A DNA stretch of 64,000 nucleotides from Pseudolysinimonas yzui (GTDB taxonomy: Bacteria > Actinomycetota > Actinomycetes > Actinomycetales > Microbacteriaceae). The notes below the pieces were generated by a model, which worked only from the letters and a program-made list of their open reading frames with translations, made no database searches and was not told where the DNA came from. The translations under genes and the position numbers were made by a program. This document shows positions 15,532 through 23,459 of this stretch, in pieces; position 1 is the stretch's first letter; the number at the start of each line of letters is the position of its first letter. The stretch lies in the NCBI RefSeq assembly GCF_014653215.1, contig NZ_BNAI01000002.1, positions 186,001-250,000 on the forward strand, in the 5' to 3' direction.

Positions 15532-16839
15532 GTGACGGGTGCGTTCGTGGGCGGAGAGTGGGACGACAAGGACTGGTTCCGGTCGTCGCGCTGGAATGAG
15601 GAGGTCGCGGCGGAGTTCGAGCGACGGCTGGCTCGCGCTCGACCTCACAACCGTCTGCAGTACCTCGTCATCCAAGCCGGCCATCTCTGCTCGCAGCCAG
15701 ATCCCACCCTCCGCGCGAAAGGCCGCGAACTTCTGCGGCGGGCCATCGACGGCGAGGGCGAGTTTCACGACCTTCACGCGAAGACCGCGCGCGAGAACCT
15801 CGCCAACAACCTCGCGGCCGAAGGGATGCTCGACGCTGCGGTCGACGCGTACCGCGACACGTTGCGCGCCATCGCCTCAAGCCCGAACGGACGAAGCGGC
15901 ACGTCGGGCGTCAGCGAACTCTCGCTCGCTGAGGCACTCCTGCGACGTCGTGGTCCTCACGACTTGTCGGAGGCGCGGCAACTCCTTGACTCCATCGATA
16001 GCGCGAGCACTCCCGTGATCTCCTTCTTCCGTCACGTCACGACTCGATACCTCATGGCTCGATCGGAACTGCATCGAGCGTTGGGCGAGACCGAAGTTGC
16101 CGACGACTACGCGCAGTTTGCGCTTGAGGGACTCGAAGCCCCAGCGTTTCCCGTCCGGCCGACGACCCCCGCCCCGCCATCAGAATTGCCGCCGGCCGTA
16201 GCGCTGGCCGCGATCGTTGAAGCAATCGCGCCGACGCTCAAGGCGGCTGGCTTCCGAAAGAGACGGCATGCTTTCAATCGGCGAACTCCGGACGGCTTGA
16301 CGCACGTCCTGAGCTTCCAAGCGGGTGCGTCAGACCCTCCCCGAGAAGGAGCATCGAACAGCCTTCTCGCGAGCTTGCACGGCAAGTTCGCGGTGAATCT
16401 CAGCGTTCACATCCCCGGCATGCGGCACTCCGTCGCCGCAGACGCGTGGGTGAACGAGTACAACGGTCACCTCCGGCGACGGCTCGGCGCCCTTGCGGAT
16501 GAGCAGGCCAGAGACGTGTGGTGGGACTCGCGACACCCAGACGCCGCTACAGATGTCGGTGAAGTGATCCGCTCGGTTGGTCTGCCCTGGCTGGGGCGGT
16601 TCCCGGATGTCGGGTCCGTCATCGAAGCCTGGCGCATTGAAGGATGGCGAGCGATCGGCATGAGCCCCGCCTCCAGCGTCGACATCGCCTGCCTCCTGAT
16701 CCGGCTCGACCGACGCGACGAGGCCGAGGTGGTCTTGCGCGAATACTTGTCGGGAGCCCTGAACCAGTCGCACGTCCGCTACCTTCGTGACTTCCTTCCG
16801 ACGGTCGGCATGGGTCATCTCGGCCCTCCGGGCGACTGA
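15532..16839 (+). CDS. DUF4304-containing protein with N-terminal helical repeats
   Basis: The 435-residue protein has an N-terminal part of paired helices resembling TPR-like repeats (ARENLANNLAAEGMLDAAVDA, then ALLRRRGPHDLSEARQLLD). From about residue 215 comes a DUF4304-like domain, with LKAAGFRKRRHAFNRRTPDGLTHVLSFQ-type spacing of a basic turn before strands. DUF4304 proteins are scattered accessory proteins of unknown function. The GTG at 15532 has GGAGG nine bases upstream, and TAAGGT (15468-15473) is a -10 candidate. Codon choice looks looser than in its neighbours (more ATA, AGA and A/T third bases), consistent with acquisition. It ends beside a toxin-antitoxin pair. Confidence 0.65.
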   Translation: MTGAFVGGEWDDKDWFRSSRWNEEVAAEFERRLARARPHNRLQYLVIQAGHLCSQPDPTLRAKGRELLRRAIDGEGEFHDLHAKTARENLANNLAAEGMLDAAVDAYRDTLRAIASSPNGRSGTSGVSELSLAEALLRRRGPHDLSEARQLLDSIDSASTPVISFFRHVTTRYLMARSELHRALGETEVADDYAQFALEGLEAPAFPVRPTTPAPPSELPPAVALAAIVEAIAPTLKAAGFRKRRHAFNRRTPDGLTHVLSFQAGASDPPREGASNSLLASLHGKFAVNLSVHIPGMRHSVAADAWVNEYNGHLRRRLGALADEQARDVWWDSRHPDAATDVGEVIRSVGLPWLGRFPDVGSVIEAWRIEGWRAIGMSPASSVDIACLLIRLDRRDEAEVVLREYLSGALNQSHVRYLRDFLPTVGMGHLGPPGD

Positions 16840-16842
16840 GCG

Positions 16843-17163
16843 CTAGGCGATCTCCGCTCGGAGTCGACGTTCCACCTCAGGGACATCGTGCTCGACGGTG
16901 GACCGGATCATCTCGAGATCGATGTAGGCGTAACCGTGGGCGATTCGGTTGCGCGTCGCCCACATCACTCGCCACTCCGACCCGAGGACTCGGGTGCGAA
17001 ACGATTCGCCGGTCCGCGACAGCGCCTCGATCGCCGCTGCGAGCCGCATGCTCACGGCATCCGCGACGGTCTCGTCGGCCAGGTCCGCGCGCTCGAGATG
17101 TCGATGCAGCACCGCGAAGTGTTCGAGAGCGTCACGGGCGAGTTCAGTGTTGCTTCTGGTCAC
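16843..17163 (-). CDS. hepT: HepT-like toxin
   Basis: The 106-residue all-helical protein has the HEPN/HepT signature RNRIAHGY at residues 71-78 (Arg71, His76, Tyr78), the Rx4-6H nuclease motif followed by the Tyr that the partner modifies in characterised MntA/HepT pairs. The GTG start overlaps the stop of the preceding nucleotidyltransferase by four bases, so the pair is coupled with antitoxin first. HepT acts as an RNase unless AMPylated by MntA. Here this is inferred from the conserved motif and gene pairing. Confidence 0.85.
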   Translation of the reverse strand: MTRSNTELARDALEHFAVLHRHLERADLADETVADAVSMRLAAAIEALSRTGESFRTRVLGSEWRVMWATRNRIAHGYAYIDLEMIRSTVEHDVPEVERRLRAEIA

Positions 17164-17648
17164 AGCGGGACGATGTCATCGACGACCGACGTCGAAACGC
17201 TCTCGCGCAGAGCGCGGTCGGGGACGACGTCAACCGGAGCGCCGAGGAGATCGGAGAGCTCCGCCTCCGCGCGCGCGAGCTCGAAGAGAGACACGCCGTC
17301 ATCGACCTCGACGAGAAGGTCGACGTCCGACGTCGGCCCGTCAGAACCGCGGGCGACGCTGCCGAACACGCGCGGTCGGTGCGCGCCGTGGCGGGCGAGG
17401 ATGGCGATCACCGTGCCGCGCTCGCGAACGAGGCGCCGCCCGAGATCCGAGGTCGCGTGGAAGCGAAGAAGACGAGAGACTTCGGGCTGGCTTCGTCCGA
17501 GGGCATCGGCGATCTGCCGTTGAGTGAGGCCCTCCCGCTGCCCGACACGCGCGGCACGGCGCAGAATGTCGCGAGAACGGGCATGCATCTCGTCAGCTGT
17601 GCGAGCGTCATCCCGGAGACGATCGAGGATGCCCAGTTCGCCCGTCAT
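17160..17648 (-). CDS. mntA: MntA-like nucleotidyltransferase antitoxin with N-terminal HTH
   Basis: The 162-residue protein fuses two modules. Residues 40-62 (GLTQRQIADALGRSQPEVSR) form a helix-turn-helix. Residues 92-145 form a minimal nucleotidyltransferase with GSVARG (96-101), the two metal Asp in SDVD (108, 110) and a third Asp at 140. Such MNT proteins AMPylate and silence HepT. The HTH suggests autoregulation, and a perfect inverted repeat ATAGCA-AA-TGCTAT touches the start codon. The ATG at 17648 is chosen because longer forms lack structure. With the operator so close there is no room for a ribosome site, so the transcript may be leaderless. Confidence 0.82.
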   Translation of the reverse strand: MTGELGILDRLRDDARTADEMHARSRDILRRAARVGQREGLTQRQIADALGRSQPEVSRLLRFHATSDLGRRLVRERGTVIAILARHGAHRPRVFGSVARGSDGPTSDVDLLVEVDDGVSLFELARAEAELSDLLGAPVDVVPDRALRESVSTSVVDDIVPL

Positions 17649-17662
17649 ATAGCAAATGCTAT
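17649..17662. promoter_or_regulatory. operator-like inverted repeat at the mntA start
   Basis: ATAGCA-AA-TGCTAT is a perfect 6+6 dyad directly adjacent to the mntA ATG and touching the last base of the upstream kinase stop codon. On the minus strand it reads ATAGCATTTGCTAT then ATG. It is a likely binding site for the antitoxin HTH. Confidence 0.55.
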
Positions 17663-18585
17663 CAGCCCGCGAGGTCGGTGCGCATCGGGGGGTCGGCGCC
17701 CGGGCGCGAGACGGTGATGGCGGCGCAGCGCGCGGCGAACTCGACGACCTGCGCGACAGCGGATGCCGACAGCTCACGCAGAGCCTCGCGCCGGTCGCCG
17801 CCGAGCACGCCGAGGTCGCTCAGCGCGGCGAGCAACCCCGACATGAACGAGTCGCCGGCGCCGATCGTATCGACGACCTCGGTGCGGGGGGCGGCGACGT
17901 GCACGGGTCCCTCAGCGGTGAAGGCGTCGGCCCCGTCGCTCCCGCGCGTGACGACGACGAGGCCCGCCCCGAGCGCGCGCCACTTCGCCATGACGTCGGT
18001 GACCATCGCATCCGGATACAACCAGGCGATGTCTTCGTCACTGGCTTTGACCACGTCGGCGAGGGCGATGATGCGCTCGACGCGCGGGCGGGCGTCGTCG
18101 GCGGAGCCCATGAGCTGCGGGCGGATGTTCGGGTCGTAGCTGATCGTCGCCGACGCCCGCAGTTCGGCGAGCAGCCGTTCGACGGTCGTCGCCCCCGGCT
18201 CCAGCACCGCTCCGATCGAGCCGACGTGCAGCGCATCGACGGATCCCGCGGCCACCTGAAGCGGCGCCGGATCCCACTCGATCGAGAAGGTGTAGCTCGC
18301 CGCCCCGGCGGGGTCGATGGTCGCGAGCGCCACCGAGGTGGGGTGGTCGCCGATCGTGCCGGGCGTGATGGCGACTCCGCTCGACTCGAGGTGCTGGGCG
18401 ATGGCCACCCCGTAGGGGTCGGCGCCGAAGCTCGAGTGCAGCGTCGTCGGCACCTCAAGACGCTGCAGGCCGACGGCGACGTTGAGAGGGCTGCCGCCGG
18501 GGTGCACGGCGTCGTCGCCGTCGCGGCGCACGATGTCGACGAGCGCTTCGCCGACGACGAGCACACGGGGGTTCGGGATGTTCAC
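17662..18585 (-). CDS. PfkB-family sugar kinase, probably fructokinase
   Basis: The 307-residue ribokinase-fold enzyme has the substrate segment GGSPLNVAVGLQRL (about 30-43) and the signature DTIGAGDSFMSGLL, with the anion hole at 242-244 and catalytic Asp245. PfkB kinases phosphorylate sugars with ATP in the cytoplasm. The GTG start overlaps the lacI stop by four bases (GTGA), so it is co-translated with the regulator of the adjacent ABC transporter. This fits a kinase for the imported sugar, by comparison with FrcK beside FrcBCA. Fructose is inferred. Confidence 0.85.
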   Translation of the reverse strand: MNIPNPRVLVVGEALVDIVRRDGDDAVHPGGSPLNVAVGLQRLEVPTTLHSSFGADPYGVAIAQHLESSGVAITPGTIGDHPTSVALATIDPAGAASYTFSIEWDPAPLQVAAGSVDALHVGSIGAVLEPGATTVERLLAELRASATISYDPNIRPQLMGSADDARPRVERIIALADVVKASDEDIAWLYPDAMVTDVMAKWRALGAGLVVVTRGSDGADAFTAEGPVHVAAPRTEVVDTIGAGDSFMSGLLAALSDLGVLGGDRREALRELSASAVAQVVEFAARCAAITVSRPGADPPMRTDLAG

Positions 18586-19628
18586 GCCGGCTCCGGGGGG
18601 ATCTCGCCTGAGCCGCGGGGGATCAACACGCTCGGCACGACGACGCGCACCGGCTCGCCCGTATCGCCGTCCATCCGGGCGAAGGCGCGCCGGGCCGCGA
18701 CCCGGCCCATGTCGTAGGGGTTCTGTGCGACGACGGTGACTCCCGGTTCGAGCATGTCGCCGAGCGGCACGTCGTCGAACCCGACCAGCGCGATGCGTCG
18801 GTGGAGGCCGCGGTCCCGTAGCGCCCGAAGCGCGCCGATCGTCACCAGGTTCTGGCTGGTGAAGAGGCCGGTGGGGGGATGGGGGCCGTCGAGCAGTTCG
18901 AGAACCGCGGCGTAGGCGGCGTCTTCGGTGTGCAGGTCTTCGATCACCGGCACGCCCGAGGTCGGGATGCCGACCGCTCCGAGCTGGTCGAGGAAGCCGC
19001 GGCGACGCTCCTGCGCCGTCCACAGCTCGCGGCGGTCGCCGAGGTAGGCCAGGCGTCGGTGGCCGACCTGGATGAGGTGGGCCGTTGCCTCGGCGGCGGC
19101 TTCGGCGTTGTTGGTGACCACGACATCCGCATCGATGCCGGCTGGTTCACGGTCGACGAAGACCAGGGCGGTGCCGCGCTCCTGCTCCGCGACGAGTCGG
19201 CTCTGGTTCTTGCGCACCGTGGTGAGGATGAGGGCGTCGACGCGGCGACGCAGCATCTCGCCGACGATGCGCTGCTCACGGGCGGCATCATCGTCGAGGC
19301 TGGAGGCGAACACGGCGACGCCGCGCTCGACGGCGGTGTCTTCGACGCCGCGATGAACGGCACCCGAGAAGGGGTTGGCGACGCTGCCGACGACGAGGCC
19401 GATGGTGCGGGTGCGGCGTCCGGTGCGCCGCAGGTTCCCGGCGTTCAGATCGGGGTGGTAGTCGAGCCGCTCGGCGGCATCGCGCACCTTCGCGATCGTG
19501 GCCGGGGAGACGTTCGGCTCGTCGTTGATGACCCGCGAGACGGTCTTGATGCCGACCCCGGCGAGCGCGGCGACATCGCGCATGGTCGCGCGAGTGTCGG
19601 GCCGGCGGGCCTTGGAGTCGGTAGACAT
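18582..19628 (-). CDS. LacI family repressor of the sugar transport locus
   Basis: The 348-residue protein has an N-terminal LacI HTH and hinge (MRDVAALAGVGIKTVSRVIND from residue 16), then a periplasmic-binding-protein-like effector domain with TIGLVVGSVANPFS and VALVGFDDVPLGDML-type segments. The operator half TGACA/TGTCA occurs twice in the intergenic region, once over its own start codon. That suggests autoregulation together with repression of frcBCA, relieved by the sugar or its phosphate. It overlaps the kinase gene by four bases. Confidence 0.9.
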   Translation of the reverse strand: MSTDSKARRPDTRATMRDVAALAGVGIKTVSRVINDEPNVSPATIAKVRDAAERLDYHPDLNAGNLRRTGRRTRTIGLVVGSVANPFSGAVHRGVEDTAVERGVAVFASSLDDDAAREQRIVGEMLRRRVDALILTTVRKNQSRLVAEQERGTALVFVDREPAGIDADVVVTNNAEAAAEATAHLIQVGHRRLAYLGDRRELWTAQERRRGFLDQLGAVGIPTSGVPVIEDLHTEDAAYAAVLELLDGPHPPTGLFTSQNLVTIGALRALRDRGLHRRIALVGFDDVPLGDMLEPGVTVVAQNPYDMGRVAARRAFARMDGDTGEPVRVVVPSVLIPRGSGEIPPEPA

Positions 19629-19636
19629 CGTTGTCA
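19624..19636. promoter_or_regulatory. LacI-type operator overlapping the repressor start codon
   Basis: GACATCGTTGTCA is identical over 13 bases to the second copy at 19703-19715. The core GACA-N5-TGTC dyad spans the ATG of the LacI gene. Confidence 0.55.
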
Positions 19637-19665
19637 GGAACTTTCTGAGAAAGGAAGGTTTCGCC

Positions 19666-19695
19666 TTGACTATATCGACATCGATCGACTAGACC
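19666..19695 (+). promoter_or_regulatory. putative promoter of frcBCA
   Basis: TTGACT at 19666-19671 is a near-consensus -35. The best -10 choice is TAGACC at 19690-19695 after 18 bases, which is a weak match. A LacI-type operator follows at 19702, where bound repressor would block the promoter. Confidence 0.35.
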
Positions 19696-19701
19696 TAACC
19701 A

Positions 19702-19715
19702 TGACATCGTTGTCA
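19702..19715. promoter_or_regulatory. LacI-type operator upstream of frcB
   Basis: TGACATCGTTGTCA is a 14-base imperfect palindrome with perfect TGACA/TGTCA arms, 35 bases before the frcB ATG. It repeats the element over the repressor start 79 bases away, a spacing that could allow looping. Confidence 0.6.
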
Positions 19716-19750
19716 GTGACGGTGTCAGCCGCCCACACCAGGAGGATTCA

Positions 19751-20845
19751 ATGCTGAATCACACGAAGTTCCGCACCCCCGCATCCCGGCTGTTCGCGGG
19801 CGCCGTCGTCCTCGCCACCGCGTCCCTCGGGCTCGCCGCGTGCGCGCCCGCCGGCTCGACCGGAGGCGACGGGGAGGAGATCGGTGTCTCGTTGATCGTC
19901 AAGACCAACTCGAACCCGTTCTTCATCGCCATGCAGGAAGGCGCCGAGGCTGCAGCAGCCGACGCCGGCGTCTCGCTGACCCTCGCGGCCGGCAAGGAAG
20001 ACGGCGACGAAGACACCCAGATCAAGGCGATCGAGGATGCCATCGCGCGCGGCGACCAGGGCATCCTGATCACCCCGAACGGCCCCGGCGTCCTTGACGC
20101 CATCAGCAAGGCGCGCGACGCGGGCCTCTACGTGATCGCCCTCGACACGCCGCCCGACCCGGCCGACGCCGTCGACATCACCTTCGCGACCGACAACCGG
20201 CTCGCCGGCCAGCTCATCGGCGAGTGGACTGCCGTGCAGCTCGGCGGCGAGAAGGCGACCATCGCGCTGCTCGACCTGTTCGACGACAAGATCGTCTCGG
20301 TCGACTACAACCGCGACCAGGGCTTCCTCGAAGGCCTGGGGGTCGACGTCGCCGACGGCAACACCAACGGTGACGAAGCGACCACCGGCAGCTACTCCGG
20401 CGGCGAGTACGAGATCGTCGGCAACGAGGCGACCAACGGCGCCGAAGACGGTGGTCTCGCCGCGATGGAGACGCTGCTGTCGAAGAACCCCGACATCAAC
20501 GTCGTCTACACGATCAACGAACCGGCCGCCTACGGCGCCGCGCAGGCGCTCGAGGCTGCGGGCAAGAACCTCGATGACGTGATCATCGTGTCGGTCGACG
20601 GCGGCTGCGCGGGGGTCGACGGTGTCGTCGACGGCGTCATCGACGCCACCAGCCAGCAGTACCCGGTGAAGATGGCCGAACTCGGTGTGCAGGCGATCGT
20701 CGACATCGTGAAGAACGGCACGAAGCCCGAAGTCACCTCGGGTCTCGACTTCTTCAACACCGGAGTCGCGCTGGTCACCGACAAGCCCGCCGACGGCGTC
20801 GACTCGATCGACACCGCGGCCGCCTCGGAGATCTGCTGGGGCTGA
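19751..20845 (+). CDS. frcB: sugar ABC transporter substrate-binding lipoprotein (fructose-type)
   Basis: The 364-residue lipoprotein has a signal peptide ending in the lipobox LAAC (Cys31). The periplasmic-binding fold follows, with NPFFIAMQEGAEAAA, AIEDAIARGDQGILITPNG and FATDNRLAGQLIGEW, which are hallmarks of the ribose/fructose class of binding proteins. The ATG has a strong AGGAGG. It is the first gene of a three-gene import operon with permease and ATPase, divergent from LacI and PfkB genes, matching the FrcBCA/K set. The lipoprotein would capture sugar outside the membrane. Sugar identity is inferred from context and resemblance. Confidence 0.87.
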   Translation: MLNHTKFRTPASRLFAGAVVLATASLGLAACAPAGSTGGDGEEIGVSLIVKTNSNPFFIAMQEGAEAAAADAGVSLTLAAGKEDGDEDTQIKAIEDAIARGDQGILITPNGPGVLDAISKARDAGLYVIALDTPPDPADAVDITFATDNRLAGQLIGEWTAVQLGGEKATIALLDLFDDKIVSVDYNRDQGFLEGLGVDVADGNTNGDEATTGSYSGGEYEIVGNEATNGAEDGGLAAMETLLSKNPDINVVYTINEPAAYGAAQALEAAGKNLDDVIIVSVDGGCAGVDGVVDGVIDATSQQYPVKMAELGVQAIVDIVKNGTKPEVTSGLDFFNTGVALVTDKPADGVDSIDTAAASEICWG

Positions 20846-20861
20846 GTTCCGTCTGATTCGG

Positions 20862-20892
20862 GGGTGGCGCCCGGCGCCGCCGGGTGCCACCC
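20862..20892 (+). other. intercistronic hairpin between frcB and frcC
   Basis: GGGTGGCGCCCGG (20862-20874) and CCGGGTGCCACCC (20880-20892) form a 13-pair stem with one G-U pair and a 5-base loop. Such a stem after the binding-protein gene can stabilise the upstream message and lower expression of the permease and ATPase. No T-run follows, so complete termination is unlikely. Confidence 0.55.
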
Positions 20893-20931
20893 TCGAACCG
20901 ACACCGTTACACCGACGTACAAGGAGTCACC

Positions 20932-21966
20932 GTGAGCGCGCTCACCGGAAACGTGCCGACGCACGACCTGGCCGAGGAGTTCCTCGACCGCAGCACGCCA
21001 CTCAGTCGGCTGCGCAACATCCTGCACCGCTACCCCGCGATCAGCCCGGCCGTCGTGCTGGTGATCGCCATCATCGTCTTCGGGTTGATCAACCCCCGGT
21101 TCCTCTACCCCGCGAACCTGTCGCTCATCACGCAGCAGGTCGCCGTCGTCGGCACCCTCGCGCTCGCGCAGACGCTCATCATCCTCACCGCGGGCATCGA
21201 CCTCTCGGTCGGCGCCGCCATGATCTTCTCGTCGATGGTCGTCGCTCAGACGGCGTCGGTGAATGGCGTGCCCGGTGAGTTCGCGCTGATCATCGGCCTC
21301 TTCGTGGGCCTCGCGGCGGGAGCGCTCAACGGGTTCCTCGTCACCCGATTGCGCCTCCCCCCATTTATCGTGACGCTCGGCACCCTCAACATCTTCATCG
21401 CGCTGACGCTGCTGTACTCGAACGGCGCAACCGTGCGCGGCGCCGAGATGCCCAGCATCCTGACCGCGACCGGGCTTCCCATCTCGATCGGCGACGTGCG
21501 CATCACGGTGGGCGTGCTCGTGATGCTCGTCCTCTACATCGTCGTCGCCTTCATCCTCGGGCGCACCGCGTGGGGCCGCCACGTCTACGCGGTCGGCGAT
21601 GACAAGGAGGCCGCGCGACTCGCCGGCATCTCGGTCAACAAGGTCTTGATGAGCGTCTACCTCGCCGCGGGCGCCATCCTCGCGATCGGGGCGTGGGTGC
21701 AGATCGGCCGCACCAACGCCGCGAGCCCCAACGCCGGCATCGACCTCAACCTCGACTCGATCACGGCCGTCGTGATCGGCGGCACCAGCCTGTTCGGTGG
21801 TCGCGGCGTGGTCTGGGGCACGTTGCTCGGGGCACTCATCGTCGGCGTGTTCCGCAGCGGGCTGTCGCTCGCCGGACTCGACGTGCTCTACCAAACGCTC
21901 GCCGTCGGCGTGCTCATCATCGTCGCCGTCTCGGTCGACCAGTGGATTCGGAAGGTGCGCAAGTGA
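20932..21966 (+). CDS. frcC: sugar ABC transporter permease (fructose-type)
   Basis: The 344-residue protein of the RbsC/FrcC class has about eight to ten membrane segments starting near residue 38 (SPAVVLVIAIIVFGLI). It carries the conserved segment LTAGIDLSVGA near residue 87 and the coupling-loop region with GRHVYAVGDDKEAARLAGI. The GTG at 20932 is taken because AAGGAG precedes it, and the upstream ATG at 20884 lies in the hairpin. Its stop overlaps the next GTG. It forms the membrane channel of the importer. Confidence 0.9.
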   Translation: MSALTGNVPTHDLAEEFLDRSTPLSRLRNILHRYPAISPAVVLVIAIIVFGLINPRFLYPANLSLITQQVAVVGTLALAQTLIILTAGIDLSVGAAMIFSSMVVAQTASVNGVPGEFALIIGLFVGLAAGALNGFLVTRLRLPPFIVTLGTLNIFIALTLLYSNGATVRGAEMPSILTATGLPISIGDVRITVGVLVMLVLYIVVAFILGRTAWGRHVYAVGDDKEAARLAGISVNKVLMSVYLAAGAILAIGAWVQIGRTNAASPNAGIDLNLDSITAVVIGGTSLFGGRGVVWGTLLGALIVGVFRSGLSLAGLDVLYQTLAVGVLIIVAVSVDQWIRKVRK

Positions 21967-22718
21967 TCCCGGTTCTCGAGGCGCGATCCCTCGTCAAGAC
22001 GTACGGCCGCGTGGTCGGGCTCGACGGCGTCAGCCTGCAGCTGATGCCCGGCGAGGTGCTCGCCATCATCGGCGACAACGGCGCCGGCAAGTCGACGCTC
22101 ATCAAATGCCTGACCGGCGCGGAGACGCCTGACGAGGGCGAGATCCTGCTCGAAGGCAAGCCCGTGTCGTTCAAGCGACCCCAGGATGCCCGGCACGCCG
22201 GCATCGAGACGGTGTACCAGAACCTCGCCGTCTCGCCCGCGCTCGACGTGGCGAGCAACCTCTACCTCGGCCGGGAGGAACGTCGCGCGGGCGTGCTCGG
22301 CTCGGTCTTCCGGGTGCTCGACACGAAGGGGATGCGGGTGCGCGCCCGCGAGGAGCTCACCCGGCTGGGCATCACGACGCTGCAAGACGTGACGGTTCCG
22401 GTCGAGAACCTCTCCGGTGGACAGCGCCAGGCGGTCGCCGTCGCCCGGGCGGCAGCGTTCGGGTCGAAAGTCGTCGTGCTCGACGAACCGACCGCAGCGC
22501 TCGGCGTTCGTGAGTCGAAGCAGGTGATCGAGCTGGTGAAGAGCCTGCGCGACCGCGGCATCCCGGTGATTCTCATCAGCCACAACATGCCGCAGGTGTT
22601 CGAGGTCGCCGACCGCATCCACATCCAGCGGCTCGGCAAGTGTGCCGCCACGATCACGCCGAAGAGCCACTCGATGACCGACGCGGTCGCGATCATGACC
22701 GGCGCCGCCGCGGCATGA
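21963..22718 (+). CDS. frcA: sugar ABC transporter ATPase (fructose-type)
   Basis: The 251-residue single-module ATPase has Walker A GDNGAGKST at 37-45, ABC signature LSGGQRQ at 150-156, Walker B VVVLDEPTAAL at 170-180 and a switch His in ILISHNM. Ribose-type ATPases (RbsA, AraG) carry two fused modules of about 500 residues, whereas FrcA has one, supporting the fructose-type assignment. The GTG overlaps the permease stop, and its own stop overlaps the next ATG. Confidence 0.88.
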   Translation: MIPVLEARSLVKTYGRVVGLDGVSLQLMPGEVLAIIGDNGAGKSTLIKCLTGAETPDEGEILLEGKPVSFKRPQDARHAGIETVYQNLAVSPALDVASNLYLGREERRAGVLGSVFRVLDTKGMRVRAREELTRLGITTLQDVTVPVENLSGGQRQAVAVARAAAFGSKVVVLDEPTAALGVRESKQVIELVKSLRDRGIPVILISHNMPQVFEVADRIHIQRLGKCAATITPKSHSMTDAVAIMTGAAAA

Positions 22719-23017
22719 CCTGGGCGCTCTCCGCCGAATTCACCGCGATTCGGGGAGCCGAGCAGCGCGTCGCCGAGCTGGTGCGCGAGCTCACCGCCCG
22801 GGTGCGCGCGGAGCCCGGCAACGTGGCGTTCAACCCGCACACCCTGCGCGACGAGCCGCGACGATGGTTCGTCTACGAGGTGTACCGGGATGAGGCGGCG
22901 TTCCGCGAGCACCTCGCGGCCGAGTACGGCGCGACGTTCAACGCGGCCCTCGCGCCGCTCGTCGAGGGGGGCGGTTCGCGGCTGACTTTCCTCGCCGACC
23001 CGACGTCCGAGGCATGA
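22715..23017 (+). CDS. antibiotic biosynthesis monooxygenase (ABM) domain protein
   Basis: The 100-residue protein matches the dimeric ferredoxin-like ABM fold: a first strand-helix ending AEQRVAELVRELTARVR, then GNVAFNPHTLRDEPRRWFVYEVYRD and a helix AFREHLAAEYG. Members range from quinone monooxygenases to small cofactor-free enzymes, and the substrate cannot be read here. The ATG overlaps the frcA stop by four bases, so it is the fourth gene of that operon, although no link to sugar uptake is evident. Confidence 0.8.
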   Translation: MTWALSAEFTAIRGAEQRVAELVRELTARVRAEPGNVAFNPHTLRDEPRRWFVYEVYRDEAAFREHLAAEYGATFNAALAPLVEGGGSRLTFLADPTSEA

Positions 23018-23024
23018 TGTCGGG

Positions 23025-23459
23025 ATGAGCATCTGGTTCGGCACCCCCTCGATCGACGTCGCCAACGCCAAGCGGGCGGGTTCGATGATCGAGCATCTCG
23101 GCATCGAGTTCGTCGAGTTGACCGACGAGGCGCTCGTCGGACGGATGCCGGTGGATCACCGCACTCGGCAACCCGGCGGGGTGCTGCACGGCGGGGCCTC
23201 CGTTGTGCTCGCGGAGACGCTCGCGTCGTGGGCGGCGACCTTCGCGACGGACCCCGCGACGTCCTACTGCGTCGGGATGGAGATCAACGCCAACCACCTG
23301 CGTCCGGTTGCCGAAGGGTGGGTGCGTGGCGAGGCCCGGCCGATCAACATCGGTCGCACGACGCAGGTCTGGGAGATCCGCATCACCAACGACGACGGGA
23401 AGCTCGTGTGCATCTCGCGCTGCACGATGGCCGTGCTCGCGGTGCCCTCGCAGTACTGA
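23025..23459 (+). CDS. hot-dog fold acyl-CoA thioesterase (PaaI/MenI-like)
   Basis: The 144-residue protein shows the PaaI/YbdB-type core: LGIEFVELTDEALVGRMPVD, then QPGGVLHGGASVVLAETLAS with the HGG motif and the catalytic acid in the following helix (Glu), then GMEINANHLRPVAEG. Relatives hydrolyse aromatic or hydroxynaphthoyl-CoA esters, such as dihydroxynaphthoyl-CoA in menaquinone synthesis. No men genes lie nearby, so the substrate stays open. It follows the ABM gene by 7 bases and overlaps the next gene by one. Confidence 0.85.
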   Translation: MSIWFGTPSIDVANAKRAGSMIEHLGIEFVELTDEALVGRMPVDHRTRQPGGVLHGGASVVLAETLASWAATFATDPATSYCVGMEINANHLRPVAEGWVRGEARPINIGRTTQVWEIRITNDDGKLVCISRCTMAVLAVPSQY

